Source: Smittium mucronatum (lineage: Eukaryota; Kickxellomycota; Harpellomycetes; Harpellales; Legeriomycetaceae). From it: a stretch of DNA of 12,261 nt. Below, piece after piece: positions 1 to 8,066 of the stretch; position 1 is the first letter of the stretch, and each line of letters opens with the position of its first letter. The notes beneath the pieces were generated by a model. It had not been told where the DNA came from and searched no databases. It worked only from the letters and a program-made list of their open reading frames with translations. The position numbers and the translations under genes are program-made. The stretch lies in the NCBI GenBank assembly GCA_001953115.1, contig LSSL01006769.1, positions 1 to 12,261 on the forward strand, given 5' to 3'.

Positions 1-54
1 CTCCTCTGCCTGACTACCGGCTGCGTACCTAAAGGGAAAAGGGTTCAATCTACC
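1..54 (-). repeat. Degenerate dispersed repeat, left copy (cut by window edge)
   Basis: This stretch aligns with 11276-11327 in the same orientation. Positions 1-34 match 26 of 34 bases without a gap. After a one-base length difference both copies have GGTTCAA, and a little later ACC. The best conserved blocks are CCTCTGCC, TACCTAAAG and GGTTCAA. The minus-strand label is a guess from the right copy, where that strand runs into an A-rich tail. GGTTCAA is near a pol III B box but the trailing bases do not fit, so this is not called a tRNA. Confidence 0.5.
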
Positions 55-477
55 AACCGAAAGACCCCCCCCCGGCATTGCTTCAAGTAGGCTGGATGGC
101 TGAGGTTACGTGCAGTCAAGAATTAAGCTCTTTGTCAACGAACAATAGTTCATTGAATCTACTGAACTCCTAGTCAGAGCCTACTTCTAACAGGATTAAT
201 AAAATTAGGCTCCTACCCAAACCTGAGATTGGTTGACATGGCTTTCCTACAAATAGCTGTTAGACGCTGAGATCCGTCTGACTGTCGAGCGCTGGACTTT
301 TGCACTAGACTATGTCTCAGCTGTGCTAAACTATCGGTTCCTCCTGTTTCTAGATGGCCCTCCTCTGGAATCGCTGTCCTCCCAATCGCTGTGCGCTGTC
401 TCCACTACTTCCAACCAAGAATAGTACAACGCTATGTGAAATTTTGGTCTAATGTACTTCGAAAAGTACACTATTAA
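1..477. other. Gene-less G/C-richer block at the left edge
   Basis: No open frame of useful length lies here on either strand, and no rRNA or foldable tRNA was recognised. The base composition is clearly less A/T-rich than the intergenic DNA to its right. Visible details are a run of nine C at 65-73, an AATCGCTGT direct repeat (369-377 and 384-392), a GCTGAGA/TCTCAGC inverted pair (266-272, 315-321), and a hairpin TGTACTT-CGAA-AAGTACA at 453-470 just before the 38-bp repeat. The likeliest reading is a degenerate mobile-element or other repeat fragment. No coding remnant identifies its class. Confidence 0.4.
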
Positions 478-515
478 GCCCCTAAACCACGGCAAGGTAT
501 TTCACTCTTAGGGGT
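478..515 (+). repeat. 38-bp inverted repeat, left copy
   Basis: This segment is an exact reverse-complement match, 38 of 38 bases, to 12224-12261 at the right edge. The next base inward differs and the flanks are unrelated. The unit has inverted arms of its own: CCCCTAA at 479-485 and TTAGGGG at 508-514. The arms resemble fungal telomere-type sequence but are single copies, not an array. It may be a dispersed palindromic repeat, a miniature element, or the end of a larger repeat. Confidence 0.8.
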
Positions 516-1104
516 GACACCTAAATTAGATTTTAATTCTTTAGTTTCCAGGTGCCCTTTTTCATTCGTATTAGTTGTAAATTCATTGATTTGGTTTATT
601 AAATTTTCTAGATCATCCTATCAAAAAACATATTCTGTAATATATATCTCAATTCAGAGCTTTTATTGGACATAAAACAATAACACAATTTGGTCTACCA
701 ACCGCTGAAGAGCTCATTGATTTAATTTATATTATCATCGAATAAGAGCTAATTGAATTTTGTGATCAGGAAAGGAATAATGACTGCTTAATATCTTTTT
801 GCCAATAAAATTAACAATTTTTTTTATACCTTTAAATATTTATCCAATATAATTTAATTTAAACTCATAGCTTTGCTTCGAAATTAAGACTAGTATAGGT
901 TTATGGATTAGTATTTGATCACAATAAGAGTATCCCATAAACGGCATTATCTGTAACTAAAATTTTTTTCTTGTGAATAAATTTATTGGCTGAAATAAAA
1001 TTAGATTTTCAGTATAAACAATTGTAATTAAAGATACAGCATTGAGATGTAAGAAATTTTTTTAGTTAACTTGAAGTTAATCATCTCTTACATTTTTGGA
1101 TACT
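516..1104 (+). promoter_or_regulatory. Promoter and 5' leader region of the zuotin gene
   Basis: These 589 bases are A/T-rich and contain no gene. They must hold the promoter of the plus-strand zuotin gene, since no other gene lies to the left. An imperfect inverted repeat spans 899-942: GTTTATGG at 899-906 and CCATAAAC at 935-942, with one extra C in the right arm before a further AT pair. A TTTAAATATTTAT stretch near 832-843 is a possible TATA region. No conserved ribosome-biogenesis box was recognised with confidence. Confidence 0.5.
1047..1093 (+). promoter_or_regulatory. Nested inverted repeat with a start-stop uORF in the zuotin leader
   Basis: Outer arms ATGTAAGA (1047-1054) and TCTTACAT (1086-1093) are perfectly complementary. 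Inside them lies the 15-bp odd palindrome TTAACTT-G-AAGTTAA (1066-1080). The structure ends 11 bases before the zuotin ATG. The left arm begins with ATG followed directly by TAA, a minimal start-stop upstream reading frame with a purine at -3. If transcribed, this would be a hairpin leader with a ribosome-stalling type of uORF. Whether the transcript starts upstream of 1047 is unknown. Confidence 0.45.
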
Positions 1105-2418
1105 ATGACTGCCCCAGCTGCCTTCGTTTTGTCTCCCGCGCCTGCTGACTATCAAGGTGCTAAGGTCCACTCTAAGCCTACTTTTAGAGATGGTTCTTCA
1201 GTAACCCTTGCTGGAAAGTATGTAACCTATCTTAAGGACGTTTTGGCTGATGTTGAACTTTCAAGCAAAGGCGATCATTTTGATATGTTCAAGCTTAAAG
1301 AAGCCATTTCTGAGGCTGCAAGCCGCGCCGAAAGCGTATTGGAGGTCGTCGAAGAAGAAGAGATAGAAGATGAAGAGCTATTAAACATCAGTGCCCGTGA
1401 ATGGAAAAAACAGGATCACTATGCCATCTTGGGTCTTTCCAAGCTCAGGTATAAGGCCACTCCTGATGACATCATCAAACAGCACCGCAAGAAGGTCTTA
1501 AAACATCACCCAGATAAAAAGATTGCCGCTGCTGGTGGTGTGCTCAATCCTCAATTCGACGAATACTACAAATGTATTCAAAAGGCCTATGAAACTCTCA
1601 TTGATCCTGTCCGTCGCAGACAATTTGATTCTGTTGATCCAGGCTTTGAAGATTTTGAACCTGTTACTGTTAATAAAAAGGATTTCTTCAAGGTTTATGG
1701 ACCTGTCTTTGAGTTGGAGGGACGTTTCTCCAAAAAACAACCCGTTCCACCTCTTGGAAATGCTAAAAGCACTAAAGAACAGACTGAGAGCTTTTACAAC
1801 TTCTTTTACAACTTTGATTCTTGGCGTAGCTTTGAATATCTTGATCAAGAGGAAACTGAAGGTTCAGAGAATCGTGATAACAAAAGATATATTGAAAAGA
1901 AGAACAAGAATGCTAGAGACAAGGCAAAGAAAGAAGATAACGCAAGACTCAGAACTCTTGTTGATGAGGTGTTGAAGCAGGATCCAAGAATTGCCAAATA
2001 TAAGGAGGAGGATAAGAAGAAGCGTAACTTCAAGAAGGATCAGCGTGAAGCTGAAGAAAAGCTTGCTCTCGAGAAGAAGTTGAAAGAAGAGCAGGAGGCC
2101 GCTAGAATAGCTCAAGAAGCTCTTGAAGCCGAAAAGGCTCTCAAAGAAAATGCCAAGAAAGATAAGGAGGCTGTTAGAAGAATTATCAAAAAAGAAAAGA
2201 AAACTCTCAAATCTATCCTCAAAGACAACAATTATCTTCTCGCTTCTCCTGAGCCCGCAACTCCCGAACAAATTGGTGCTAGACTTGATGAACTTGATAA
2301 GATAATTGCCGCCAATAAGGAGGCTGAAAGTCTAACTAAAGTTCGCACTGAACTTGAGGCTGCATTGTCCTCAGGAACCGGAAATGATGTTTTCATCAGT
2401 ATACTGTCCACTATTTAA
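1105..2418 (+). CDS. ZUO1: Zuotin-type ribosome-associated J-protein (DnaJ/Hsp40)
   Basis: This 437-residue protein is a homologue of zuotin. In yeast, zuotin pairs with the Hsp70 Ssz1 to form the ribosome-associated complex, which sits at the tunnel exit and stimulates Ssb ATPase on nascent chains. An N-terminal Ssz1-binding segment is followed by a J-domain (about 104-177) with the HPD motif at 135-137 in LKHHPDKK. Next is the zuotin homology region, recognisable by FFKVYGPVFE, FYNFFYNFDSWRSFEYLD and RDNKRYIEKKNK, then DNARLRTLVD. A long K/E-rich helical segment (about 270-365) should contact the ribosome, and the C-terminal 70 residues fit the helical-bundle tail. Length is close to the yeast protein. 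The frame is open a few codons further up from a TTG, but the ATG at 1105 (A at -3) is the sensible start. It converges on the ABC gene. No intron is needed. Confidence 0.95.
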   Translation: MTAPAAFVLSPAPADYQGAKVHSKPTFRDGSSVTLAGKYVTYLKDVLADVELSSKGDHFDMFKLKEAISEAASRAESVLEVVEEEEIEDEELLNISAREWKKQDHYAILGLSKLRYKATPDDIIKQHRKKVLKHHPDKKIAAAGGVLNPQFDEYYKCIQKAYETLIDPVRRRQFDSVDPGFEDFEPVTVNKKDFFKVYGPVFELEGRFSKKQPVPPLGNAKSTKEQTESFYNFFYNFDSWRSFEYLDQEETEGSENRDNKRYIEKKNKNARDKAKKEDNARLRTLVDEVLKQDPRIAKYKEEDKKKRNFKKDQREAEEKLALEKKLKEEQEAARIAQEALEAEKALKENAKKDKEAVRRIIKKEKKTLKSILKDNNYLLASPEPATPEQIGARLDELDKIIAANKEAESLTKVRTELEAALSSGTGNDVFISILSTI

Positions 2419-2566
2419 GAAATTTTTTAATGTAACGATATAATTTTCCGTTTCATTGTCTTTTCTTCTAATAAAATGATAGCTCAAAACTAAAATTAAA
2501 CCAAATTCCCTATATATTATTTTTTTCGTGTATTTTTTATTAATGTTTTCTTATCTATGCTATTTC
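2419..2566. terminator. Shared convergent 3' region (zuotin and ABC transporter)
   Basis: Only 148 bases separate the two convergent stop codons. On the plus strand AATAAA occurs at 2470-2475. On the minus strand the complement of TTTATT at 2536-2541 gives AATAAA for the ABC gene. TATATA at 2511-2516 reads the same on both strands and resembles the yeast efficiency element. The two mRNAs probably overlap at their 3' ends. The assignment rests on motifs and position only. Confidence 0.55.
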
Positions 2567-5500
2567 TTATCTGTTTGATATAATATTAATGAATGATTCT
2601 TCCAAGGTTGCCTGGCTCATTCCCCAGTCTTCTATGTCATATGAAGACTTCTTCATACTAATTTCTTTATAAACGCTAGACAGGATTCCGGGAGTTGCAG
2701 CAACTTTCCATGCTTTACTATTGGATGAAGAATCTATTATCTCCGAGTTCTTTGGTATCAATGTTTCGATAAAGTTGCTTGCCTTTTCAAGACTTCCAGG
2801 GTTACATTGGACCTTAACCAAGAATTTGTTGCCGTATTTCTGTTTGATCTTTAGCGGACTGTCGACACATTTCAGCTTACCGCACACCATGACACCAACC
2901 TTATCGCAAAGCACCTCAACTTCTTCCATACTGTGCGTTGTAAGCACAATGGTCCGGTTCTGTTTGTTCTTGATGATGAGATCCCAGATACTCCTCCTTA
3001 CGAGGGGATCAAGTCCAGTCGTTGGTTCATCCAAAAACACAACTTTGGGGTCCCCCACAAACGCAATTGCAATACTTGTGAGCCTTTTCTGTCCGCCAGA
3101 TAATTGGCCAACTGAACGATACTTAAAGCGAGTGAGTTGAAAGTCACAAATAATCTTTGCCACGACCTGGTCTTCATTGGAAATCGAAGTTTTGCCTTTA
3201 AGACGTACATAAAAGTATATATGATCAGATACTGACAGGTGTGGCCACAGGATATCGGCTTGAGGACAAATACCGATTGTTTGGTAGACTTGCTCTCGCT
3301 GAGATGCGACATCATAGCCGTTGATTTTTGCAGTGCCGTGGGATGGCTCGCGAAGACCAGTCATTATTGATAGAAGGGTTGTTTTTCCCGCACCGTTTGG
3401 CCCGATAAGACCAAATGTTGCGCCTTCCACCACGTGCAGGGATACGTCGTTTAGTGCAACTTTAGTATCTCGATAAATCTTGGATACATTAGATATATCT
3501 ATTGAAAAAGTTGGTGCCTGTGAGAAGTTTAATCCGAAATTATCAGATATTGTGATATCGAAATCTTGTTCATCCCTGATTGTTTGAGTGAGATCGGAAG
3601 CTATTTTAGTGTTCAGAATAGCTGGGCTGTGGTTTGGGCAGATATAAACTTGCCGGTTATTTTTAATGTTTCCAAGAATTATCAGGGATAGCGACATGAA
3701 TACGGCCCATCCGATTAGTAGCGCGATTAGGCATGTGAATATTTCGTCGCCGGGAACAACGTCTGATATGATGTATCCAGGCCGTTCCGTCGATATGGCA
3801 GCCGCATTGAGTTTAGCTATGATGCGATAAATGGCGAACGGGGGCCATATCAAATATGCAACGTGCGGGACCGCCCCAAAAGCAAGGGATACCGAAGCAT
3901 CAGCGATTAGTCCTCCAATGATGATAAAATACACGAATATTTGGGAGTTTAAAGCATCTGAGCAAAAAATGCTGAGAAAGAAGGACAATGATATTTGAGT
4001 GTTGTTCCAGATGAATAGAATGAGTGTCAATAGCCACGCATCTGTTTTTTTAAACAGTTCAAGGCCAAAAAGATTTCCAGATATGACAAATGAAAAACTC
4101 GAGATTGATAGCAAAAAGAAAAAATGGAGATAGTAGACAGCGTAGTAGGTTCTTTGATGCAAGCCATTCATAAACATCATTTTTTGGATTTTAGACTGCT
4201 TTTCAGAAACCAGAATGATAACTAGTATTGAAATCATAAAAGTGATGCCGAATGGGTACAGAGAGGAGCCGATGAGACTTCCCATAGGAACACTGAATTC
4301 GTAGTAGTATAGCTGAGGCATGGCTCTAAGAGTGTGGACTATTTTAGACTTTTTGTTTTTTAGGGACGATCTAAGAAATAAATTTGATAAAATGGTTTGT
4401 TGTTTAACCATTCTTTTCATAATTGAAGGAAAAGATCCGGTAACACTAATTCGGTTGTTTGAACCTATTTGCAAGGTATATTTCCAGTTGCGGAGTTCTG
4501 GGTCTACAGTAGAAAAATCGAGTACACCCCATGGCATTTGGTTAATTATCGGGGTTATGTTTGCGTAATAGTACATTACAGGTAAATATGCGGAATGCCG
4601 ACCAATATCAGACTTGAGGGTTTTGAAGAAACTGGTTCCCAAACCGACTAGTTTAGAAACGGTACTGCTGATCTTTTCGGATAGGACGTCATCCATATCA
4701 TGTGGAGAGAACGTCCGAGATCGGTTCGTTAATTGTTCGTACCAGGGGACTTTTTGGAGACTTGATGGACCGTACTTGATTTCAGGACTATCGATTCTTG
4801 AAAAATCTAAAAAGAAGGTATTATCTGAATATTCTAACAAGCCATATTCGGATGAGGCGAGGGAATCAGAAGAGTTTCCTTTTAAAATAGGGTCAATGAA
4901 TGCCAGTTTCTTTACATTGTCCACCTTATCGTCATTCAACATTTCCAGATCCGTGGAATTGAATGGTATGGGGTCGGATTTTGCGCCGGACCCCAAACTA
5001 AAATTTGATGGGGATAGAAGCATCCATGGTAAATCCTGGTTATTCAAAAGCTTTACCAAAAAGGACTCGAGAAACTTGACACCTAGCCAACCATGTTTAG
5101 GATCGGGCTTATCGACAGTGCTAGGAATTTTGAAAGGACCAGCATTTGGATCAGCAAAGTACGGAGAAGAATAACTATAGTCAGAATCAAATGCCCAAGC
5201 ACAACTGGGGGCAGGGTCGATAAGACTTATAGGGGAAAAGGGGTACACATTATCGGTTATACTGAGTGGAAGAAGGTAGTGGTTCAGAGCATAATACGAT
5301 TGACCTGGAAGGGAGTGGGGCAAATCCTTGGCATCTATTTTAGGCAGTTTTTCACGGCTATTGTGGCTGAGTGGCAAAGAGAAATCATCAATGGAAGGGA
5401 TGTTTGCGCACATTAATAGGTTTTGTCTTTTAAAGGAAGCATCAATGATGATTTTGATTATAATTCCAACCAAACCTCCAGCAGCAACCATGAGAATAGG

Positions 5501-5617
5501 AACTAAAGCAATGTTTAAACCGATAGTTTTATATAGTCTTATTTGAGAAGATATTTTGTTTAATGCGAGAGCTCTGAACTGGCCTATAGCAGTTTGGTGG
5601 TTGTGATTAACTGACAT
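2567..5617 (-). CDS. ABCA-subfamily half-size ABC transporter
   Basis: This 1016-residue membrane ATPase has one transmembrane domain then one nucleotide-binding domain. TM1 (about 34-57) is followed by a lumenal or extracellular loop of roughly 385 residues with five NxS/T sites (205, 220, 248, 298, 353) and only two cysteines (70, 139). Five more helices lie near 452-471, 493-513, 526-551, 559-583 and 625-649. The segment SEKQSKIQKMMFMNGLHQRT after TM2 is the ABCA coupling-helix type. The ATPase domain has Walker A GPNGAGKT (739-746), Q-loop CPQADILWPHLSV (Gln 786), LSGGQ (839-843), Walker B VVFLDEP (catalytic Glu 864) and H-loop His 895. EVLCDKVGVMVCGKLKCVDSP and the C-terminal ATLEESFINI are ABCA hallmarks. 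All catalytic residues are present. Family members move lipids, but substrate and membrane are unknown here; the active form is presumably a dimer. The first ATG (5617) is used; a TTG lies seven codons upstream. Confidence 0.92.
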   Translation of the reverse strand: MSVNHNHQTAIGQFRALALNKISSQIRLYKTIGLNIALVPILMVAAGGLVGIIIKIIIDASFKRQNLLMCANIPSIDDFSLPLSHNSREKLPKIDAKDLPHSLPGQSYYALNHYLLPLSITDNVYPFSPISLIDPAPSCAWAFDSDYSYSSPYFADPNAGPFKIPSTVDKPDPKHGWLGVKFLESFLVKLLNNQDLPWMLLSPSNFSLGSGAKSDPIPFNSTDLEMLNDDKVDNVKKLAFIDPILKGNSSDSLASSEYGLLEYSDNTFFLDFSRIDSPEIKYGPSSLQKVPWYEQLTNRSRTFSPHDMDDVLSEKISSTVSKLVGLGTSFFKTLKSDIGRHSAYLPVMYYYANITPIINQMPWGVLDFSTVDPELRNWKYTLQIGSNNRISVTGSFPSIMKRMVKQQTILSNLFLRSSLKNKKSKIVHTLRAMPQLYYYEFSVPMGSLIGSSLYPFGITFMISILVIILVSEKQSKIQKMMFMNGLHQRTYYAVYYLHFFFLLSISSFSFVISGNLFGLELFKKTDAWLLTLILFIWNNTQISLSFFLSIFCSDALNSQIFVYFIIIGGLIADASVSLAFGAVPHVAYLIWPPFAIYRIIAKLNAAAISTERPGYIISDVVPGDEIFTCLIALLIGWAVFMSLSLIILGNIKNNRQVYICPNHSPAILNTKIASDLTQTIRDEQDFDITISDNFGLNFSQAPTFSIDISNVSKIYRDTKVALNDVSLHVVEGATFGLIGPNGAGKTTLLSIMTGLREPSHGTAKINGYDVASQREQVYQTIGICPQADILWPHLSVSDHIYFYVRLKGKTSISNEDQVVAKIICDFQLTRFKYRSVGQLSGGQKRLTSIAIAFVGDPKVVFLDEPTTGLDPLVRRSIWDLIIKNKQNRTIVLTTHSMEEVEVLCDKVGVMVCGKLKCVDSPLKIKQKYGNKFLVKVQCNPGSLEKASNFIETLIPKNSEIIDSSSNSKAWKVAATPGILSSVYKEISMKKSSYDIEDWGMSQATLEESFINIISNR

Positions 5618-7300
5618 TGTGCTTTTTTGCAAATACAAAGCGTATAGTATTTTCCAAAATATACCCTGCTCAAGAAAATACCAACTTGTATTGCCTACAC
5701 TTCCTAAAAAAAAGAGCTATGTGATGTTTATATTTTTAACAAATTTTATAACAAAACCAAGTCTTGTTTTTATTTATTTTGCGTATTAGATTGAAAAAGC
5801 AAAGATATTTTATAAGCCAAAAGTATCAACACAATAAAGAGATTTTAACCGTTATAGGGGTTATAAGTTTTTTGTAGGAATGTAAAAGTACAATAGCAGA
5901 GTTTATATATTATAATAGCAAAAGCATGATATACTTATTTACAAGATGTGGGCTATGTTGATTGAGTTTGGAGAAATAATAAAGGATGTTATGGTATACA
6001 GACCCAACAATAATATTTATAACATATAGTGATTGTCAATTTTAATGGGTTTATTTGAAAGAGATTGATATTAATAGGTATTGCCATCTTTGTATTTATT
6101 TATTTTTTATTGTTGGGAGTCTATTATTGCAAACTAATGTTATGGCGTTTTTAACTTTAGAGGTAAAAGAGGGAAATTGTCTCGATATAAATAGTAGAAA
6201 ACATAGATTGCAGTAGTAAGTAGATATTTTTGCGGGTTGAGTATAAAGTGTAAAGTTTTTATTGGCCATAATGAACAAAATGCGGAGGTAAAGAAAGCTA
6301 AGTTTTTAGAACGGGGTTTTAATGTGCCAAGATAAAAGGAGTGAGCGAATGAAGTCAGACAAATTAGCGGCAATGATGGTTTTTGTAAAATTAAGAAATA
6401 AAAGTCGTTCATCAACCGTAAAGAAGCGCCCCTTCGCAGAGATACTTTATTATGGAGCTATAGCACCATAATTCCATTGAAAAAAAAACAGTTTGGAATT
6501 TTCCCGTAAAACTTTTAATCATATAAAATCATTATAAGCCCCAGAATTTTTTTTTTTTTGGGAAAAGTAAGACTAGGCTTCTAGACCATTTTTATAGAAT
6601 ATACAAGGTCTATAAAAAGCTCATCAAATATTCGCACAATTAAATTCAAATTCTATTCAGTTAGTTGAAGAGAAAGAGGATATATATTATAAAATAGAGC
6701 GCATATTCTAAATGTATAGATAGTCACAAAAAACCCTTATTTCCAATTGTTTAATTTACGTGTTATCTTTTTAGAGATAATACATTTACACAAACGCTTC
6801 TATAATTGAATGGTTGCTTATATGTTCGGTGACTCAGAACCAAGGATTGGTTTTATGGCCAGCTATTTGAAACAATAAAATGCTTGAGAATTTTGCTTTT
6901 GTTTTCAGAAAATGCATATATTAATTCCAGCATTTGGCCTGGCGGAATTTCTGGGGATTAGAGATATGTTCAGTTGAAAATAGACATAGCTTCATTTGCT
7001 TTTCTTTTTTAAGAAATAGATAACCAATAAAATATGCGATAAAATTAAAGAAGTAAGAAAAATATCGACTGTCTGATAATGGCCGTTTCAGACAGCAGCA
7101 GCCGTGTTCTTGAATTAAGCTTTGTGGAACATGATTTGTGTGTTTTGAACTGAAAAATCCGCATTTTAATGTAATAGAAATTTAGCATATATTTATCGCT
7201 TCTTGATTAGATTGATATAAAATGCGTTACTATTTCTAACCTTAATACCCCTTGTTTAAAAGACATTATTTATTATCGTTTGGGTAGATATGCTGCTATA
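5618..7300. other. A/T-rich intergenic DNA upstream of the ABC gene
   Basis: This stretch of about 1.7 kb contains no convincing gene. Open frames up to about 90 codons occur on the minus strand near 6096-6415, but they have skewed composition, no recognisable domain and no good start. The part nearest 5618 must hold the promoter of the minus-strand ABC gene; its start context reads AGCACAATG. Two inverted repeats are visible: 6589-6618, and the shorter TTATCT-TTTTAG-AGATAA at 6763-6780. No tRNA or other RNA gene was recognised. Confidence 0.5.
6589..6618. repeat. Perfect 10-bp inverted repeat with 10-base spacer
   Basis: TTTTTATAGA (6589-6598) and TCTATAAAAA (6609-6618) are exact reverse complements separated by ATATACAAGG. 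The site stands alone in the gap between the divergent genes. Each arm contains a TATA-like core, so it could be a symmetric protein-binding site, a hairpin, or chance in A/T-rich DNA. Confidence 0.5.
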
Positions 7301-7358
7301 TTCTCCCGTGGTAGACAGCAATAAGATGAGAATTAAGGAGGCTGTGTGGGTTGATGGT

Positions 7359-7383
7359 GGGAAGGGAAGGGAGGGGAAGGGGG
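7359..7383 (+). promoter_or_regulatory. G-quadruplex motif
   Basis: Five runs of three to five G (7359-7361, 7364-7366, 7369-7371, 7373-7376, 7379-7383) are separated by loops of only one or two A. This meets the strict G-quadruplex pattern with very short loops, predicting high stability. It lies about 710 bases upstream of the acyltransferase start. The strand is also a pure purine tract, so triplex or GA-factor binding is an alternative. Confidence 0.65.
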
Positions 7384-8039
7384 TGTGCTGTTTCTTAAGG
7401 CTTGCCACAGGTAGTCAGTGAAGGCATCCCGGGGCGGAATGAGCTCGTGACGGAGAGTCATGCTGTCTAATCTTTTAAAAAGCCTGATTGATTACTCAGT
7501 CTCGCAATCAGTGGAATGCTATTGGTCCACATCCAAATTACTTCAAGGACGGCGCTAATTGCTGCCATAATCTGAGTGTTTTGAATGTGAACACTGCTGA
7601 GTAAGAGGCTGGTGATTTATGAGAAAAACACAACTGATGCTAATTAAACTGGGCGCCCAGCCCAATAGAAAAACGCGGTGGAAACTGGGGATTTCTAGCT
7701 TGCTCAAAAAACCTGTGTAGAAAGGCATTCGGAAACAACAGCAATTCCGCCAGATAAATGCGGCCAGACTCCTATTTTTCTATTTAGTTTCTGGTCTGTG
7801 ATTGGCTGCATGATTGAGGGGTGCCTGAGATCGCCGTTTTAATGCACAGTTTGTTCGAATAGAATTGCTTTATTTGATGAACATTGGCCCGTCTCCAGCT
7901 TTTTGGCACTATTCTAATACTCTCGAGTTTGTGCTTCATACCTTAGTTAAAAATCACGGAATTTGTTCTCCATACCTCCTGTATATCTATCTTCCATATG
8001 TTGCATCTGTTTGTTTTCTGTAAAAGCAACTTTTTTCTC

Positions 8040-8066
8040 TACTGATTTTCATCTTTGTTGTTCTAG
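8040..8066 (+). other. Candidate 3' splice site of a 5'-leader intron
   Basis: TACTGAT at 8040-8046 resembles a yeast branch-point box. It is followed by a pyrimidine-rich run and an acceptor-type TTCTAG ending at 8066, about 21 bases after the presumed branch A. The acyltransferase ATG follows 27 bases later. Possible donors are GTAAGA at 7601, GTATAT at 7981 and GTAAAA at 8020; none is a strong consensus. Exon 2 would be open from 8067 in frame with the ATG, so splicing could extend the N-terminus. I found no donor that both starts with an ATG exon and keeps the frame. Confidence 0.35.

Noticed and set aside
91..160. tRNA-like words: ATGGCTGAGGTTA near 97-107 resembling an A box and GTTCATTGAATC near 148-159 resembling a B box
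   Set aside because: The B-box-like word carries an insertion, and I could not pair an acceptor stem or anticodon arm. It may be a decayed tRNA-related repeat but does not support a tRNA call.
479..514. Telomeric DNA, because of the CCCCTAA and TTAGGGG arms
   Set aside because: Each arm is a single copy in inverted arrangement, not a tandem array, and unique-looking sequence lies on both sides of the left copy.
1096..1104. TTG-initiated N-terminal extension of zuotin by three residues, and a similar seven-residue TTG extension of the ABC protein at 5618-5638
   Set aside because: A eukaryotic gene would start at the first good ATG (1105 and 5617), and the extensions add no conserved sequence.
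1498..2305. Several open frames on both strands inside the zuotin gene
   Set aside because: They are shadow frames of a clearly coding sequence with a J-domain; leucine- and serine-rich antisense products are expected from its K/E-rich codons.
1105..5617. A functional link between zuotin and the ABC transporter, as the yeast zuotin tail can activate Pdr1 and drug-pump genes
   Set aside because: The genes are merely convergent, the Pdr1 link is described for Saccharomyces and its PDR-type pumps, and this transporter is of the unrelated A subfamily.
6096..6415. Minus-strand open frames of 60 to 91 codons between the divergent genes
   Set aside because: They begin at non-ATG or weak starts, have A/T-driven composition and show no recognisable domain. 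They overlap each other in different frames.
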